Origin: Deinococcus roseus | GTDB lineage: Bacteria; Deinococcota; Deinococci; Deinococcales; Deinococcaceae | Length of the DNA: 64,000 bases | Direction: 5' to 3' | Assembly: GCF_014646895.1 (NCBI RefSeq) | Contig: NZ_BMOD01000006.1 | Location: 160,350 to 224,349 of the forward strand | Shown: one piece after another, positions 53,518 through 63,109 of the stretch | Position numbering within the stretch: the stretch's first letter is position 1 | Layout of the letters: every line of letters begins with the position of its first letter | Translations under genes and position numbers: made by a program | The notes under the pieces: generated by a model | What the model saw: only the letters and a program-made list of their open reading frames with translations | What the model was told of the DNA's origin: nothing | Databases searched by the model: none

Positions 53518-54954
53518 ATGGCACAACGAAGTTATGCTGGTGAAAATGTGAATCCCTGGATGCGCAGGCTGTACAAAGTCGAGGCCCTGCCCCAAACCCT
53601 GCTGTTGATCGGGGCAGACCTGCTGGCTGCACTGCTTTCCCTGCTGCTGACCCGCCTGATCCTCACCCCGGTGCAGTACAGCACCCTGGAAACCAGTTAT
53701 GTGGGGGCCTGGGTCCTGATCTGGGTGTTCATCCGTCTGATTCAGGGGTACTACCCGGCTTATGGTCGTGCTCCCCAGCATGAATTGCAGTTGCACTTCA
53801 ACACCTCGGTGCAGATGTTTGCCATTCAACTGGCTTCGTTGTTTGCCGTGCACAACGTGATCATCACCCGGCTGGGTGTGGGTGTGCTGTGGCTGGGCTT
53901 GCTGTTTCTGGCCCTGCCTGTGCGTTATTTTGTGCGTCACCTGCTGATCCAGGCCGGGCGTTTTGGCCGTCCGGTGGTGGTGATCGGGGCAGGCAAGACC
54001 GGTCAGGCCACCATTTTGCAACTGCAGCAGTTCCCCAGTTATGGCCTCAGACCCATCGCCATTTACGACGACAACCCCGAACTGCTCAACCAGACCATTC
54101 ACGGGGTTCCGGTGGTGGGCACCCTCTATGACGCCGTGAAAGCCCCCCGCACCAACCACGCGGTGATCAGCATTCCCGGTGCACGGGCGCAGCGTTTCAG
54201 CCAGATCATCAACAACATCCACGAGGCCTACCCGATCACCTGGGTGGTGCCTGATTTTTTTGGGGTGCCCAACCAGGCCCTCAAGCCGCACAGCCTGGGC
54301 ACTTACGCTGCCCTGGAGGTGCAGAACAACCTGCGAAGCTGGCGTTCCCACTTCATCAAGCGCCTGCTGGACATCGTGCTGGTGCTGTTTGGCAGCATTG
54401 TGGCTTTGCCGGTCATGCTGATTCTGGCTTTGTGGATCCGCCAGGACAGCCCCGGTCCCATCATTTACCGGGCGCGCCGCATCGGGGTGGATGGCCGCAT
54501 GTTCAACTGCCTGAAGTTCCGCAGCATGTACCTGGATGCAGACGAACGCCTCAAGCACATCCTGCAGGACAACCCTGGGTTGCGCGAGGAATTCGAGGCC
54601 ACCCATAAACTCAAAGACGATCCGCGGGTCACCCGGGTGGGGGCTTTCCTGCGCAAAACCAGCCTGGATGAACTCCCGCAGTTCTGGAATGTGCTGGTGG
54701 GGGAGATGTCCCTGGTGGGCCCCCGCCCGATTGTCACCGCAGAAATCGAGAAGTACGGCGAGGTGTTTGAAACCTACAAACAGGTGCGTCCTGGCATCAC
54801 CGGATACTGGCAGGTGCACGGACGCAGTGACACCACCTATGAAGAGCGGGTCAACATGGATTTGTATTATGTGTCCAACTGGAGCCCCTGGCTGGACCTG
54901 GTGGTCTTGATCAAAACCGTGATGGTGGTGCTGCGGGGCAAAGGGGCTTACTGA
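53518..54954 (+). CDS. Undecaprenyl-phosphate sugar-1-phosphate transferase, WbaP-type
   Basis: 478 residues. Four or five N-terminal TM helices (about 22-145) lead into a NAD-binding-like middle (VVVIGAGKTGQATILQLQQF) and a C-terminal bacterial sugar transferase domain (about 275-478). In the last are KRLLDIVLVLFGSIVALPVML, the catalytic KFRSMYLDADERL and TSLDELPQFWNVLVGEMSLVGPRP, all conserved in WbaP/WcaJ enzymes. It starts polysaccharide repeat-unit assembly by loading a hexose-1-phosphate onto the lipid carrier at the inner membrane. First gene of the operon. The sugar (Gal or Glc) cannot be told. Confidence 0.9.
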   Translation: MAQRSYAGENVNPWMRRLYKVEALPQTLLLIGADLLAALLSLLLTRLILTPVQYSTLETSYVGAWVLIWVFIRLIQGYYPAYGRAPQHELQLHFNTSVQMFAIQLASLFAVHNVIITRLGVGVLWLGLLFLALPVRYFVRHLLIQAGRFGRPVVVIGAGKTGQATILQLQQFPSYGLRPIAIYDDNPELLNQTIHGVPVVGTLYDAVKAPRTNHAVISIPGARAQRFSQIINNIHEAYPITWVVPDFFGVPNQALKPHSLGTYAALEVQNNLRSWRSHFIKRLLDIVLVLFGSIVALPVMLILALWIRQDSPGPIIYRARRIGVDGRMFNCLKFRSMYLDADERLKHILQDNPGLREEFEATHKLKDDPRVTRVGAFLRKTSLDELPQFWNVLVGEMSLVGPRPIVTAEIEKYGEVFETYKQVRPGITGYWQVHGRSDTTYEERVNMDLYYVSNWSPWLDLVVLIKTVMVVLRGKGAY

Positions 54955-56208
54955 GTGTTTGATCGCAACTTAATAAGTGGTGTGCTGGCTTTGTTTGGGA
55001 CCAGGGTGGTTTCCCTCATTGTGCCGCTGATCACCATCCCTTTTCTGGCCCGTGCACTGCATCCTGAAGAATTTGGCAAAGCCATTGCTGCCCAGTCTTT
55101 TGGTATCCTGCTCAGTGTGCTGGTGGAATATGGCTTCAACATTTCTGCCACACGGGAAATTGCAGTGTCCCGTGAAAACAAGCCCAGGATGACAGAAACT
55201 TTGCAGCATGTTTATGGAGCAAAAACCATGCTTTCTGTGGTTGGAGGGCTTGTTTTCATGCTGGTTGGGATGAATTACAAAGTGTTTGGCGGTGACATTT
55301 GCTATCCGATTTTTTCGGTTTTGTATGGCATTGCACTGGGATGTTACCCCATCTGGTTTTTTCAGGGCATCGACAGGTTGCCCAGATTTTCCATGATCGA
55401 ATTGACCAGCAAGATCGTGGCGGGATTTTTGATCATCCTGCTGGCCAGAACATTCGGTACTGGATTGCTGGTGATCATCATTTATGCCCTCTCGAGTGTT
55501 GTGACTCTGGTCATATCGTCATTGCTGATCATGAGAGAAGGTTTTGTGTTCTCTCTGAAACCAGATCTTCGCCATACACTTTCAGCCCTTAAATTGGGGT
55601 GGCAGATGTTCATTTTCAGGGCCAGTGTTTCTTTGTATTCAACGGTGACCCCATTGATTCTGGGCACAATTGTGAATCCATCGGCAGTTGCTCTGTATGG
55701 CAATGCGGATAAAGTCAATAGGCTGTCGCTGGAAGGATTTTCGGCTTTGACGGCCATTGTGTTTCCCAGAGTGTCTCGGTTGCTGCAAGAAGATGCGCCT
55801 GCGGCCAGGAATGCCGTAAGAAAAATCCTGGATGTCGGAATTTTGCTGGGCCTGCTGATTGCTGTGGTCATCTGGTTTTTTGCCCCCGAAATCATCCACC
55901 TGATTCTGGGTGAGAAATACCATTCGGCAGTGCCTGTATTGCGAATTCTTGCCCTCAGCATCCCATTTCTGGTGATGAGCAACATCCTGGGATTGCAGTG
56001 GATGATTGCAAATGGTCATGACAGGCAGTTCAATTCCATCATCATTTCGGCATCTGTTCTGAACATGATTTTGATTTATCCAGTTGCGTTTTACTGGTCT
56101 TTAAAAGGCGCGGCATTTCTGTCTGTGACCACTGAAATTTTTATTGTGATTTGCATGGTGTCTTATGTGTCCCAAAAATCAATATCCCTGTGGAGGAGAG
56201 CACAATGA
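54955..56208 (+). CDS. Polysaccharide flippase, Wzx-like
   Basis: 417 residues with about 12 hydrophobic helices, starting at a GTG directly after the previous stop. The N-terminus (FGTRVVSLIVPLITIPFLARALHPEEFGKA) is the typical start of the RfbX/Wzx polysaccharide-transporter family. It would flip the lipid-linked repeat unit to the periplasm. Codons are visibly more AT-rich than in wbaP or the rml genes, a hint of separate origin. It overlaps glf by 4 bp. Confidence 0.87.
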   Translation: MFDRNLISGVLALFGTRVVSLIVPLITIPFLARALHPEEFGKAIAAQSFGILLSVLVEYGFNISATREIAVSRENKPRMTETLQHVYGAKTMLSVVGGLVFMLVGMNYKVFGGDICYPIFSVLYGIALGCYPIWFFQGIDRLPRFSMIELTSKIVAGFLIILLARTFGTGLLVIIIYALSSVVTLVISSLLIMREGFVFSLKPDLRHTLSALKLGWQMFIFRASVSLYSTVTPLILGTIVNPSAVALYGNADKVNRLSLEGFSALTAIVFPRVSRLLQEDAPAARNAVRKILDVGILLGLLIAVVIWFFAPEIIHLILGEKYHSAVPVLRILALSIPFLVMSNILGLQWMIANGHDRQFNSIIISASVLNMILIYPVAFYWSLKGAAFLSVTTEIFIVICMVSYVSQKSISLWRRAQ

Positions 56209-57344
56209 AGGTTGACTGGTTGATTGTAGGTGCAGGTTTTACGGGCTCCACGCTTGCAGAGCGTCTCGCAACGCAAATGAACAAAAAAATTCTGGTGGTG
56301 GACAAAAGAGACCACATTGGTGGAAATGCCTACGATGAGCACAACACAGATGGCATTCTGACCCATCTGTATGGACCTCACATTTTCCATACCAATTCAG
56401 AGAAAATATGGCATTACCTGTCGCAATTCACCAGCTGGCGCTCATATCATCACCATGTGCTGGCTGTTGTGGACGGCAAAGAAATCCCCCTGCCCTTCAA
56501 CCTGAATTCTTTGCAAGAAGTTTTCCCGGCTGGGCTGGCCAACGTGCTTGAAAATGCACTGATCAGTGAATTTGGATATGGCAAGAAAGTGCCGATTTTA
56601 GAACTGCAGAAAAGCAGCAACGAACACCTCAGGTTTCTGGCCGATTTTGTTTACAACAAAGTCTTCCTGAATTACACCAGAAAGCAGTGGGGATTGCGTC
56701 CAGAAGAGCTGGATGCAAGTGTCACAGGACGGGTGCCCATTTACATCAGCAGGGACGACAGGTATTTTCAGGACAAATACCAGGGATTGCCAGAGTTTGG
56801 CTACACCAGAATGTTTAAAAACATGCTCTCCCACAAAAACATCAAAACCATGCTGAACACGGATTACAAAGAAATCATCGATGAAGTGCAATTTGAAGGC
56901 ATGGTCTATACCGGACCCATTGATGCCTTCTTTGATCATCGGTTTGGGAACTTGCCTTACAGAAGCCTGGAATTTAAAACCATCAGCGAAAACAAACCCA
57001 GAATCCAGAAAGCCGGGACTGTCAATTATCCCAATGATTATGATTACACCAGAATCACCGAACAAACCATTCTGACGGGCCAGGAATCTGGAAAAACCAC
57101 TTTGATCGTTGAATATCCTCAGGCTTACGTGCCCCAGGTCAATGAACCTTACTATCCCATCCCCCGTGAAGAGAACAGGATTCTGCTGGAGCAATACCTG
57201 GAAGAAGCCAGAAAGCTCAAAGAAAAAGTGATTTTTGCTGGAAGATTGGCCGATTACAAGTACTACAACATGGATCAGGCCTGCGGAAGGGCGCTCAGCA
57301 TTTTTGATGAGATCCTCAAAGAGGAAAAAAATGGCTCGCATTAA
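56205..57344 (+). CDS. glf: UDP-galactopyranose mutase
   Basis: 379 residues from the ATG at 56205, which overlaps the flippase stop (ATGA) and has GGAGGAG upstream; an earlier in-frame ATG lies in the flippase tail. The FAD-binding motif GAGFTGSTLAE is at the N-terminus, then DKRDHIGGNAYDEH and GPHIFHTN, the known UGM signature. Near the C-terminus are GRLADYKYYNMDQ residues. It turns UDP-galactopyranose into UDP-galactofuranose, so the polysaccharide probably has galactofuranose. AT-rich codon use, like its neighbours. Confidence 0.94.
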   Translation: MKVDWLIVGAGFTGSTLAERLATQMNKKILVVDKRDHIGGNAYDEHNTDGILTHLYGPHIFHTNSEKIWHYLSQFTSWRSYHHHVLAVVDGKEIPLPFNLNSLQEVFPAGLANVLENALISEFGYGKKVPILELQKSSNEHLRFLADFVYNKVFLNYTRKQWGLRPEELDASVTGRVPIYISRDDRYFQDKYQGLPEFGYTRMFKNMLSHKNIKTMLNTDYKEIIDEVQFEGMVYTGPIDAFFDHRFGNLPYRSLEFKTISENKPRIQKAGTVNYPNDYDYTRITEQTILTGQESGKTTLIVEYPQAYVPQVNEPYYPIPREENRILLEQYLEEARKLKEKVIFAGRLADYKYYNMDQACGRALSIFDEILKEEKNGSH

Positions 57345-58542
57345 TTTTGTGGTGCCTCCCATAGATGAATTTAAATTCACGGGAGGTTTGCTGTGCATCT
57401 TTGAATACGCCAATGGCCTGAGCGAGCTGGGTCATGAAGTGGTGGTGACTCCACTTTACCCATCCCCTCACCCAAAGTGGTTCAAACCCAAATTTTCCAT
57501 TGCCAATCCACAAACCTCAAGTATGAAAAACAGCTTGCTGGGGGTTGCAAAAAGCTTGCTGGATTACTCCAGAAGCAAAGACAAGAACAAAGTGCGTGCA
57601 GCAGTCAACAATCTGTTGACACACTTCACCAGATACTCTGGATATTCTCTGAGGAAAGGAGGATACCAACAGCTTTTTTCGGGCAGCACCCAGAAGCGTG
57701 ATTTTGATGTGGTGGTTGCCACATCTTTTGAAACTGCTTTTGTGGCCTCTGCTTATTATGAAGCAAATAAAATTTATTTCATTCAACACTATGAACCTTA
57801 TTTTTCTGTAGACCTTGATGATCCCTGGGGAGCAAAAATAGATGCCGAGTTGAGTTATTTTCTGGACATGAACATTGTGGCCAATTCTTCCTGGCTGGCT
57901 GGAACTTTAAAAAGCAAACACAACATTGATGTTTTTGGTGTGAACCCCAATGCCATCGACTTTGAGGTTTTTCATCCAGAGCGCAGCCGCACTTCCGATG
58001 AATTTGTGGTGATCAGCTATGGTGGGAGGCTTGCCACCTGGAAAGGCTTCAAAGAAGCTGCAGAGGCCATCCGAATTGTGCGCCAGACCATCCCTGATCT
58101 GAAATGGCAGGTGTTCGGGGATGCGTTGTTGCCCCCAGACAATGACGTTGCACCGTATGAAGCTCTGGGATTCATTTCAGGGGGAACACTCAGAAAAGCC
58201 TATTCAAATGCAGATGTTTGCCTGTGTCCCTCCTGGTATGAAAGCTTCCCCCTGTACCCTCTGGAGGCCATGGCTTGCGGAGCAGTGGTGGTCACCACGC
58301 CTTTTGGCACGGAAGATTATGCCACCGATGGCCACAATGCATTGTTTGTGCCTCCAAAAGATTCTCAGGCCATGGCAGATGCCATCATCCGTTTGTACCA
58401 TGACAGGAAATTGCTCTCCCAGATGAGGGAAAATGGTTTGAAGTCATCGAAAGAATTCACCTGGACCCATGCCATTCGCAACATGGATCAAAAAATCAAA
58501 GCCATCCTCCACATGGACCAGGCGGTGGATGCTGTCTTATGA
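57331..58542 (+). CDS. Glycosyltransferase family 4
   Basis: 403 residues from the ATG at 57331 (GAGG upstream), overlapping glf by 14 bp. The N-terminal half has an FTGG...EYANGLSELGHEV start as in GT-B enzymes. The C-terminal half shows ISYGGRLATWKGFKEAAEAIRI and the EX7E motif ESFPLYPLE, with ACGAVVVTT after it, all typical of GT4. It adds a sugar to the lipid-linked chain at the cytoplasmic face. Donor and acceptor are unknown. AT-rich codons. Confidence 0.88.
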   Translation: MARINFVVPPIDEFKFTGGLLCIFEYANGLSELGHEVVVTPLYPSPHPKWFKPKFSIANPQTSSMKNSLLGVAKSLLDYSRSKDKNKVRAAVNNLLTHFTRYSGYSLRKGGYQQLFSGSTQKRDFDVVVATSFETAFVASAYYEANKIYFIQHYEPYFSVDLDDPWGAKIDAELSYFLDMNIVANSSWLAGTLKSKHNIDVFGVNPNAIDFEVFHPERSRTSDEFVVISYGGRLATWKGFKEAAEAIRIVRQTIPDLKWQVFGDALLPPDNDVAPYEALGFISGGTLRKAYSNADVCLCPSWYESFPLYPLEAMACGAVVVTTPFGTEDYATDGHNALFVPPKDSQAMADAIIRLYHDRKLLSQMRENGLKSSKEFTWTHAIRNMDQKIKAILHMDQAVDAVL

Positions 58543-58609
58543 ATTTTCCAGAAGGTTTGAGTGCTCCCAGAACCGTTGAATTCTTTTGCATGACCCTCAG
58601 AGGAGCCGC

Positions 58610-59506
58610 ATGACCACCGGAGCCGTCATCGTCACCTTCAACCCGCAAAACCCGCTGGATGACCTGCTGGGTCAGCTTCTGGAGCAGTGTGACCGGGTGC
58701 TGGTGGTGGACAATGCCTCCCAGAAAGACCTGAATTTGCAGCGGTTTGAAAACCATCCCGGACTCACCCTGATCCGTCTGTCAGACAATTTCGGGATTGC
58801 CCATGCCCTCAATGTGGGTTTTGCAGAGCTGCAGAAAACCGGGACGGATTTTGTGTTCACCTTTGATCAGGACAGCAAGATTGAGGCGGGTTTTGTGCAG
58901 TCTGCCCTGGAGGTTTTTGGGCAGAACACCCCGGACACCGCACTGGTGGCCCCCAACTTCTTCGATGTGAACTCCAGAACCTACGCCCGCTTCACCCTCT
59001 TTGAGAACGGCAGCATGGAGTCTTTTCAGGTCAGCGAAAGTGACATTGGACGGGAAATCCGCACCAGTTTTGCCATCACCTCCGGGGCCTGCATCCGCAT
59101 GACCGCCCACCAGAAAGCCGGGCCGTTGCGCGACGATTACTTCATTGACCACGTGGACTCCGAGTACTGTCTGAGGCTGCAAAAAGCAGGCTTCAAGCTG
59201 CTGGTGAATCCGGCAGTCTGCTTCAAGCATGCCATCGGGAACCGCACGGTGCACAGATTTCTGGGCCTGACCTTCAAACCCAACAACCACTCTTACCTCA
59301 GGCGCTATTACATCTCCAGAAACGGTTTCCACATGGCGAAACTGTACCGTGAAGACTTCCCGCAAATGCAGAAACTGAACCTGCTGCGCATGATCCACGA
59401 GGTTGGCTGTGTGGTGCTCTACGAGACCGGAAAACTCAAGAAACTGTCTTACATCGTGCGCGGCTACCAGGATGCCAGAAACAACAAACTGGGGAAACTG
59501 ACATGA
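58610..59506 (+). CDS. Glycosyltransferase family 2, rhamnosyltransferase-like
   Basis: 298 residues from the ATG at 58610 (AGAGGAG upstream). GAVIVTFNPQNPL and VLVVDNAS at the N-terminus, FTFDQDS (the DXD-like donor site near 82-88) and DYFIDHVDSEYCLRLQKAG are close to the RfbF/WbbL-type rhamnosyltransferases. The dTDP-rhamnose genes four places downstream support rhamnose as donor. GC content rises back to the window norm here. It overlaps the next gene by 4 bp. Confidence 0.82.
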   Translation: MTTGAVIVTFNPQNPLDDLLGQLLEQCDRVLVVDNASQKDLNLQRFENHPGLTLIRLSDNFGIAHALNVGFAELQKTGTDFVFTFDQDSKIEAGFVQSALEVFGQNTPDTALVAPNFFDVNSRTYARFTLFENGSMESFQVSESDIGREIRTSFAITSGACIRMTAHQKAGPLRDDYFIDHVDSEYCLRLQKAGFKLLVNPAVCFKHAIGNRTVHRFLGLTFKPNNHSYLRRYYISRNGFHMAKLYREDFPQMQKLNLLRMIHEVGCVVLYETGKLKKLSYIVRGYQDARNNKLGKLT

Positions 59507-60429
59507 AAACCATCTGTCTGGTGCTCCCCACCCTCAATCCAAAACCCCACCAGCAGGAATTTTTGCGCCGCTTGCAGGCCCAGAAGTTTCCTGCAGAGGT
59601 GCAGCTTCAGGTGGTGGTGGTGGATTCTGCTTCCACGGACGGCACCCTGGAAGGCTGGAAAGGCTTTGAAGTCCTTCCCATCGAGCGCAAGGACTTCAAC
59701 CACGGGGGCACCCGCAACCTGGGTGCAGGCTGCCACCGCGAGGCCGATGTGTACGTGTTCATGACCCAGGATGCTTTGCTGGAAGGCGAAGACGCCCTGT
59801 ACCAATTGGTTAAACCCATCCTGCAAGGCGAGGCCATCGGCGCCTATGGCAGGCAATTGCCCCACCAGGGCAGCACCTTGCTGGAAGCCTACACCCGCAC
59901 CTTCAACTACCCCGCCACCTCCCAGACCAAGACCCGTGCAGATGTGTCCCGTCTGGGGGTCAAGGCCTACTTTTTTTCCAATGTCTTTTCTGCAGTTCAG
60001 GGGAAGGCGTTCTGGGACCTGGGTGGTTTTCCCAGCGACACCATCATGAACGAGGACATGGCCATGGCCTCCCGAATCCTGCATTCGGGAGGTACGATCA
60101 AGTACGTGGCAGAGGCAAAAGTGCTGCACTCGCACGATTACACCCTGCAGCAGCAGTTCCGGCGCAACTTCGATGTGGGGGTGTTCTTCCACGATTCCAG
60201 CGCACTGTTGCCCGGAGCAGGAGTGGGCAAAGAAGGGGTGCGTTTCGTGCTGGCCCAGATTCAGCATGTGGTGCAGCAGGGGAGGCCATTGCTGGCTTTT
60301 AAAGTGGTCACCGAGTCTGCTGTCAAATACCTGGCTTTTCAACTGGGGAAGCGCCACCCCCTGATTCCCCTGAACCTCAAACGCAAATTCAGCATGCACA
60401 GTTACCACTGGTTGCAGCAGCACCGCTGA
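59503..60429 (+). CDS. Glycosyltransferase family 2
   Basis: 308 residues. The GT-A start CLVLPTLNPKPH, VVVDSASTDGTLEGW, and a FNHGGTRNLGA stretch (donor-site loop common in GT2 rhamnosyltransferases) are followed by MTQDALLEG, the DXD-equivalent. It probably adds rhamnose or another deoxysugar. It begins in an ATGA overlap with the previous gene and ends 35 bp before rmlB. Confidence 0.82.
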   Translation: MKTICLVLPTLNPKPHQQEFLRRLQAQKFPAEVQLQVVVVDSASTDGTLEGWKGFEVLPIERKDFNHGGTRNLGAGCHREADVYVFMTQDALLEGEDALYQLVKPILQGEAIGAYGRQLPHQGSTLLEAYTRTFNYPATSQTKTRADVSRLGVKAYFFSNVFSAVQGKAFWDLGGFPSDTIMNEDMAMASRILHSGGTIKYVAEAKVLHSHDYTLQQQFRRNFDVGVFFHDSSALLPGAGVGKEGVRFVLAQIQHVVQQGRPLLAFKVVTESAVKYLAFQLGKRHPLIPLNLKRKFSMHSYHWLQQHR

Positions 60430-60464
60430 CCAGTTTTGAAGGAGTGAATGAAGGAGTGAATACC

Positions 60465-61490
60465 ATGAAGAATGTACTTGTCACCGGCGGTTGTGGATTC
60501 ATCGGATCCAACTTTGTGCGCCTGCTGCTGGACACCACAGCTGTCCAGGTCGTGATCCTCGACAAAATGACCTACGCTGCCCGCAAGGAGAACCTGCAGG
60601 ACTGCTGGGAAAACCCCCGCCTCTCGCTGGTGGTGGGAGACATTGGCAACCAGGAACTGGTGCGGCACCTTGTTCAAAGCCACAACATCGACCTGATCGT
60701 CAATTTTGCTGCAGAAACCCACGTGGACCAGTCCATCCTGGGGCCCCTGGTGTTCACCGACACCAACGTGCGCGGCACCCAGGTGCTGCTGGAAGTGGCC
60801 CGTGAATTTGGCCTTCGCTTTCACCACATCAGCACCGATGAGGTGTACGGACACATTCCAGAGGGCCACCAGAGCATTGAGAGCGATCCGCTGGAACCCC
60901 GCAGCCCATACAGTGCCTCCAAGGCAGCCGCAGATCAGCTGGTGCAGGCTTACTTCATCACTTACGACCTGCCCATCACCATCACCAGAGGGGCCAACAA
61001 CGTCGGGCCGTACCAGTTCCCAGAGAAGGTGATTCCACTGTTCACCACCAATGCCCTGCAGGACCAGCCCCTCCCTGTTTATGGAGATGGCCTGCAGATG
61101 CGCGATTACGCCCATGTGTACGACCACTGCACCGGCATCCTGAAGGTGCTGGAAAAGGGCCAGATTGGAGAGGTCTACAACGTGGGCACCGGACTGGAAA
61201 TGACCAACCTGGAAATGACCCAGATTGTGCTGGACACCCTGGGCAAACCCCAGACCCTGATTCGTCACGTCACGGACCGCCCGGGCCATGACCGCAGGTA
61301 CAGCATGAACGTGGACAAACTGCGTGCCCTGGGCTGGGAACCCAGATACCAGCCAAAAGAGGCCGTGGCAGAAACCGTGCGCTGGTACCGCGACAACGAC
61401 TGGTGGTGGCTCCCCATCCGGCAAGGCAGTTTCCAGGCTTACTACCAAAAGCAGTACGGTGAACGCCTCAAGGAAAGCCAGCAAGCATGA
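60465..61490 (+). CDS. rmlB: dTDP-glucose 4,6-dehydratase
   Basis: 341 residues from the ATG at 60465 (AGGAG upstream). NAD-binding motif TGGCGFIGSNFVR, the STDEVYGHIPEG catalytic Asp/Glu stretch, and the Y149-x-x-x-K153 pair in YSASK are all present. It makes dTDP-4-keto-6-deoxyglucose, second step to dTDP-L-rhamnose. It overlaps rmlA by 4 bp. Confidence 0.95.
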   Translation: MKNVLVTGGCGFIGSNFVRLLLDTTAVQVVILDKMTYAARKENLQDCWENPRLSLVVGDIGNQELVRHLVQSHNIDLIVNFAAETHVDQSILGPLVFTDTNVRGTQVLLEVAREFGLRFHHISTDEVYGHIPEGHQSIESDPLEPRSPYSASKAAADQLVQAYFITYDLPITITRGANNVGPYQFPEKVIPLFTTNALQDQPLPVYGDGLQMRDYAHVYDHCTGILKVLEKGQIGEVYNVGTGLEMTNLEMTQIVLDTLGKPQTLIRHVTDRPGHDRRYSMNVDKLRALGWEPRYQPKEAVAETVRWYRDNDWWWLPIRQGSFQAYYQKQYGERLKESQQA

Positions 61491-62560
61491 AAGGCCTGAT
61501 TCTCTCTGGAGGAAAAGGCACCCGCCTGCGGCCCCTCACACACACCCGTGCCAAGCAGCTTGTGCCCATCGGGAACCGGGCCAACCTGGATTATGCCGTG
61601 GATGACCTCTCAGACATGGGCATCCGGGACATCGTGGTGGTGATCTCCCCGGAAACCGGAACCGAAGTGCAAAACCACCTCGGAGACGGCTCTGCTTACG
61701 GGGTGAATTTCACTTACGTGCTGCAGGACCAGCCCCTTGGCCTCGCCCACGCAGTCAAAACCGCCCGTCCCCACCTGGGAGAAGAGCCTTTCGTGATGTA
61801 CCTCGGAGACAACCTGCTCACCGGAGGCATCGGGCATCTGCTGGAAGCCTACCACGAGGGGGAAACCGCAGCCTGCATCCTGCTCACCGAAGTCCCCAAC
61901 CCCCAGTCTTTCGGGGTGGCCGTGCTGGACGAACAGGGCCAGATTTCCCGGTTGATCGAGAAGCCCGCTGAATACGTCAGCCCCTGGGCCCTGGTGGGTG
62001 TGTACCTGTTCACCCCCCTGATCCACAAGGTCATCGAGACCCTGCAGCCCAGCCCCAGAGGGGAACTGGAAATCACCGATGCCATTCAGGGCCTGATCGA
62101 CTGGGGTTTCACCGTGCGCTCTGAGAAGGTGCGCGGCTGGTGGAAAGACACCGGAAAACCCGAAGACCTGCTGGATGCCAACCGTCTGGTGCTCAGCCGC
62201 CTGGAACGCAACATTGCGGGCACTGTGGAAGAAAGCGAACTGGTCGGGGAAATTGAAATTGCCGCCGGAGCGGTGGTGCGCAACTCCCGACTGCGTGGAC
62301 CCATCAGCATTGCCGCCGGAGCTGTGATTGAAAACGCCTACGTTGGCCCCTACACCAGCATCGGACAGAACGCTGTGGTCAAAGACGCCGAGGTGGAATA
62401 CAGCATCCTGATGCAGGGCGCACAGATCCGGCACCTTTCCCGCCGTCTGGATGCCAGCATCCTGGGTGAGGAGGCCTGGATGGGAGGCCGCAGCCGCAAA
62501 TCCCACTCCTACCAGGTGATCCTGGGAGACCGCTCCAGCGTGGTTGTGGACGGAGAATAA
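61487..62560 (+). CDS. rmlA: Glucose-1-phosphate thymidylyltransferase, long form
   Basis: 357 residues, about 65 longer than classical RmlA. The nucleotidyltransferase core is at 1-235 (GGKGTRLRPLTHTRAKQL; MYLGDNLL), and a C-terminal left-handed beta-helix with hexapeptide-like repeats (IEIAAGAVVRNS, ISIAAGAVIENA) follows. It matches the long type. It forms dTDP-glucose. Coupled to rmlB by an ATGA overlap and abutting rmlC. Confidence 0.93.
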   Translation: MKGLILSGGKGTRLRPLTHTRAKQLVPIGNRANLDYAVDDLSDMGIRDIVVVISPETGTEVQNHLGDGSAYGVNFTYVLQDQPLGLAHAVKTARPHLGEEPFVMYLGDNLLTGGIGHLLEAYHEGETAACILLTEVPNPQSFGVAVLDEQGQISRLIEKPAEYVSPWALVGVYLFTPLIHKVIETLQPSPRGELEITDAIQGLIDWGFTVRSEKVRGWWKDTGKPEDLLDANRLVLSRLERNIAGTVEESELVGEIEIAAGAVVRNSRLRGPISIAAGAVIENAYVGPYTSIGQNAVVKDAEVEYSILMQGAQIRHLSRRLDASILGEEAWMGGRSRKSHSYQVILGDRSSVVVDGE

Positions 62561-63109
62561 ATGAACAACTGGAAAATCAACCTGGATCCCTCCATTTCAG
62601 AAGACCTCAAATTTGAAAGCTACCCCGCTGCCCCCCAGATCGACGGGGTGTGGACCCACGCCCTGCGCAAGATCCGCTCGGAAAACGGGGCCTTCATGGA
62701 ATACCTGCGTCTGGACGAGGCCGGGGTGCAACAGTTGCCCGGAAACCTCACCCCCAGACAGATCAGCGTGTCCTGGGCGGCCCCACAGCGGGTCAATGCC
62801 TTTCACATCCATGTGAAAGAAGAACAGAACGAAATCTGGTGCGTGATCCAGGGGCAACTGACCATCTGGATTGTGGACTGCCGCCAGGGTTCTGCCACCT
62901 TTGGGGTGAAACGCAAACTGGTGCTGAGCGGAGAACAGCCCACCATGGTGCACATCCCCAGTGGTGTGGCCCACGGCTACCAGGCCAGCGAACAGGGCGC
63001 GATCCTGCTTTACACCATGGATGCCCAGTTCAACCTTGCAGACCCCAACGAGGGGCGTTTCCCCTGGGATTACTTCGGAGAGGACCTCTGGCAGGAGGAC
63101 CGGGGATGA
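62561..63109 (+). CDS. rmlC: dTDP-4-dehydrorhamnose 3,5-epimerase-like protein
   Basis: 182 residues, cupin fold, normal length for RmlC. The middle stretch (NAFHIHVKEEQNEIWCVIQGQLTIWIVDCRQGS) has the histidine and the strand pattern of the RmlC cupin, and HIPSGVAHGYQ follows, as in RmlC enzymes. The first 50 residues diverge from typical RmlC, so the specificity call rests partly on position between rmlA and rmlD. Starts right at the rmlA stop. Confidence 0.85.
   Translation: MNNWKINLDPSISEDLKFESYPAAPQIDGVWTHALRKIRSENGAFMEYLRLDEAGVQQLPGNLTPRQISVSWAAPQRVNAFHIHVKEEQNEIWCVIQGQLTIWIVDCRQGSATFGVKRKLVLSGEQPTMVHIPSGVAHGYQASEQGAILLYTMDAQFNLADPNEGRFPWDYFGEDLWQEDRG

Noticed and set aside
57235..57330. 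Longer start of the GT4 gene inside glf
   Set aside because: It would overlap glf by 110 bp and adds a Ser/Arg-rich extension absent from GT4 enzymes. The ATG at 57331 has a GAGG site.
62650..63105. Upstream extension of the rmlD frame through rmlC
   Set aside because: It runs in another frame over most of rmlC and has no ribosome site. The ATG at 63106 in an ATGA overlap gives a complete SDR N-terminus.
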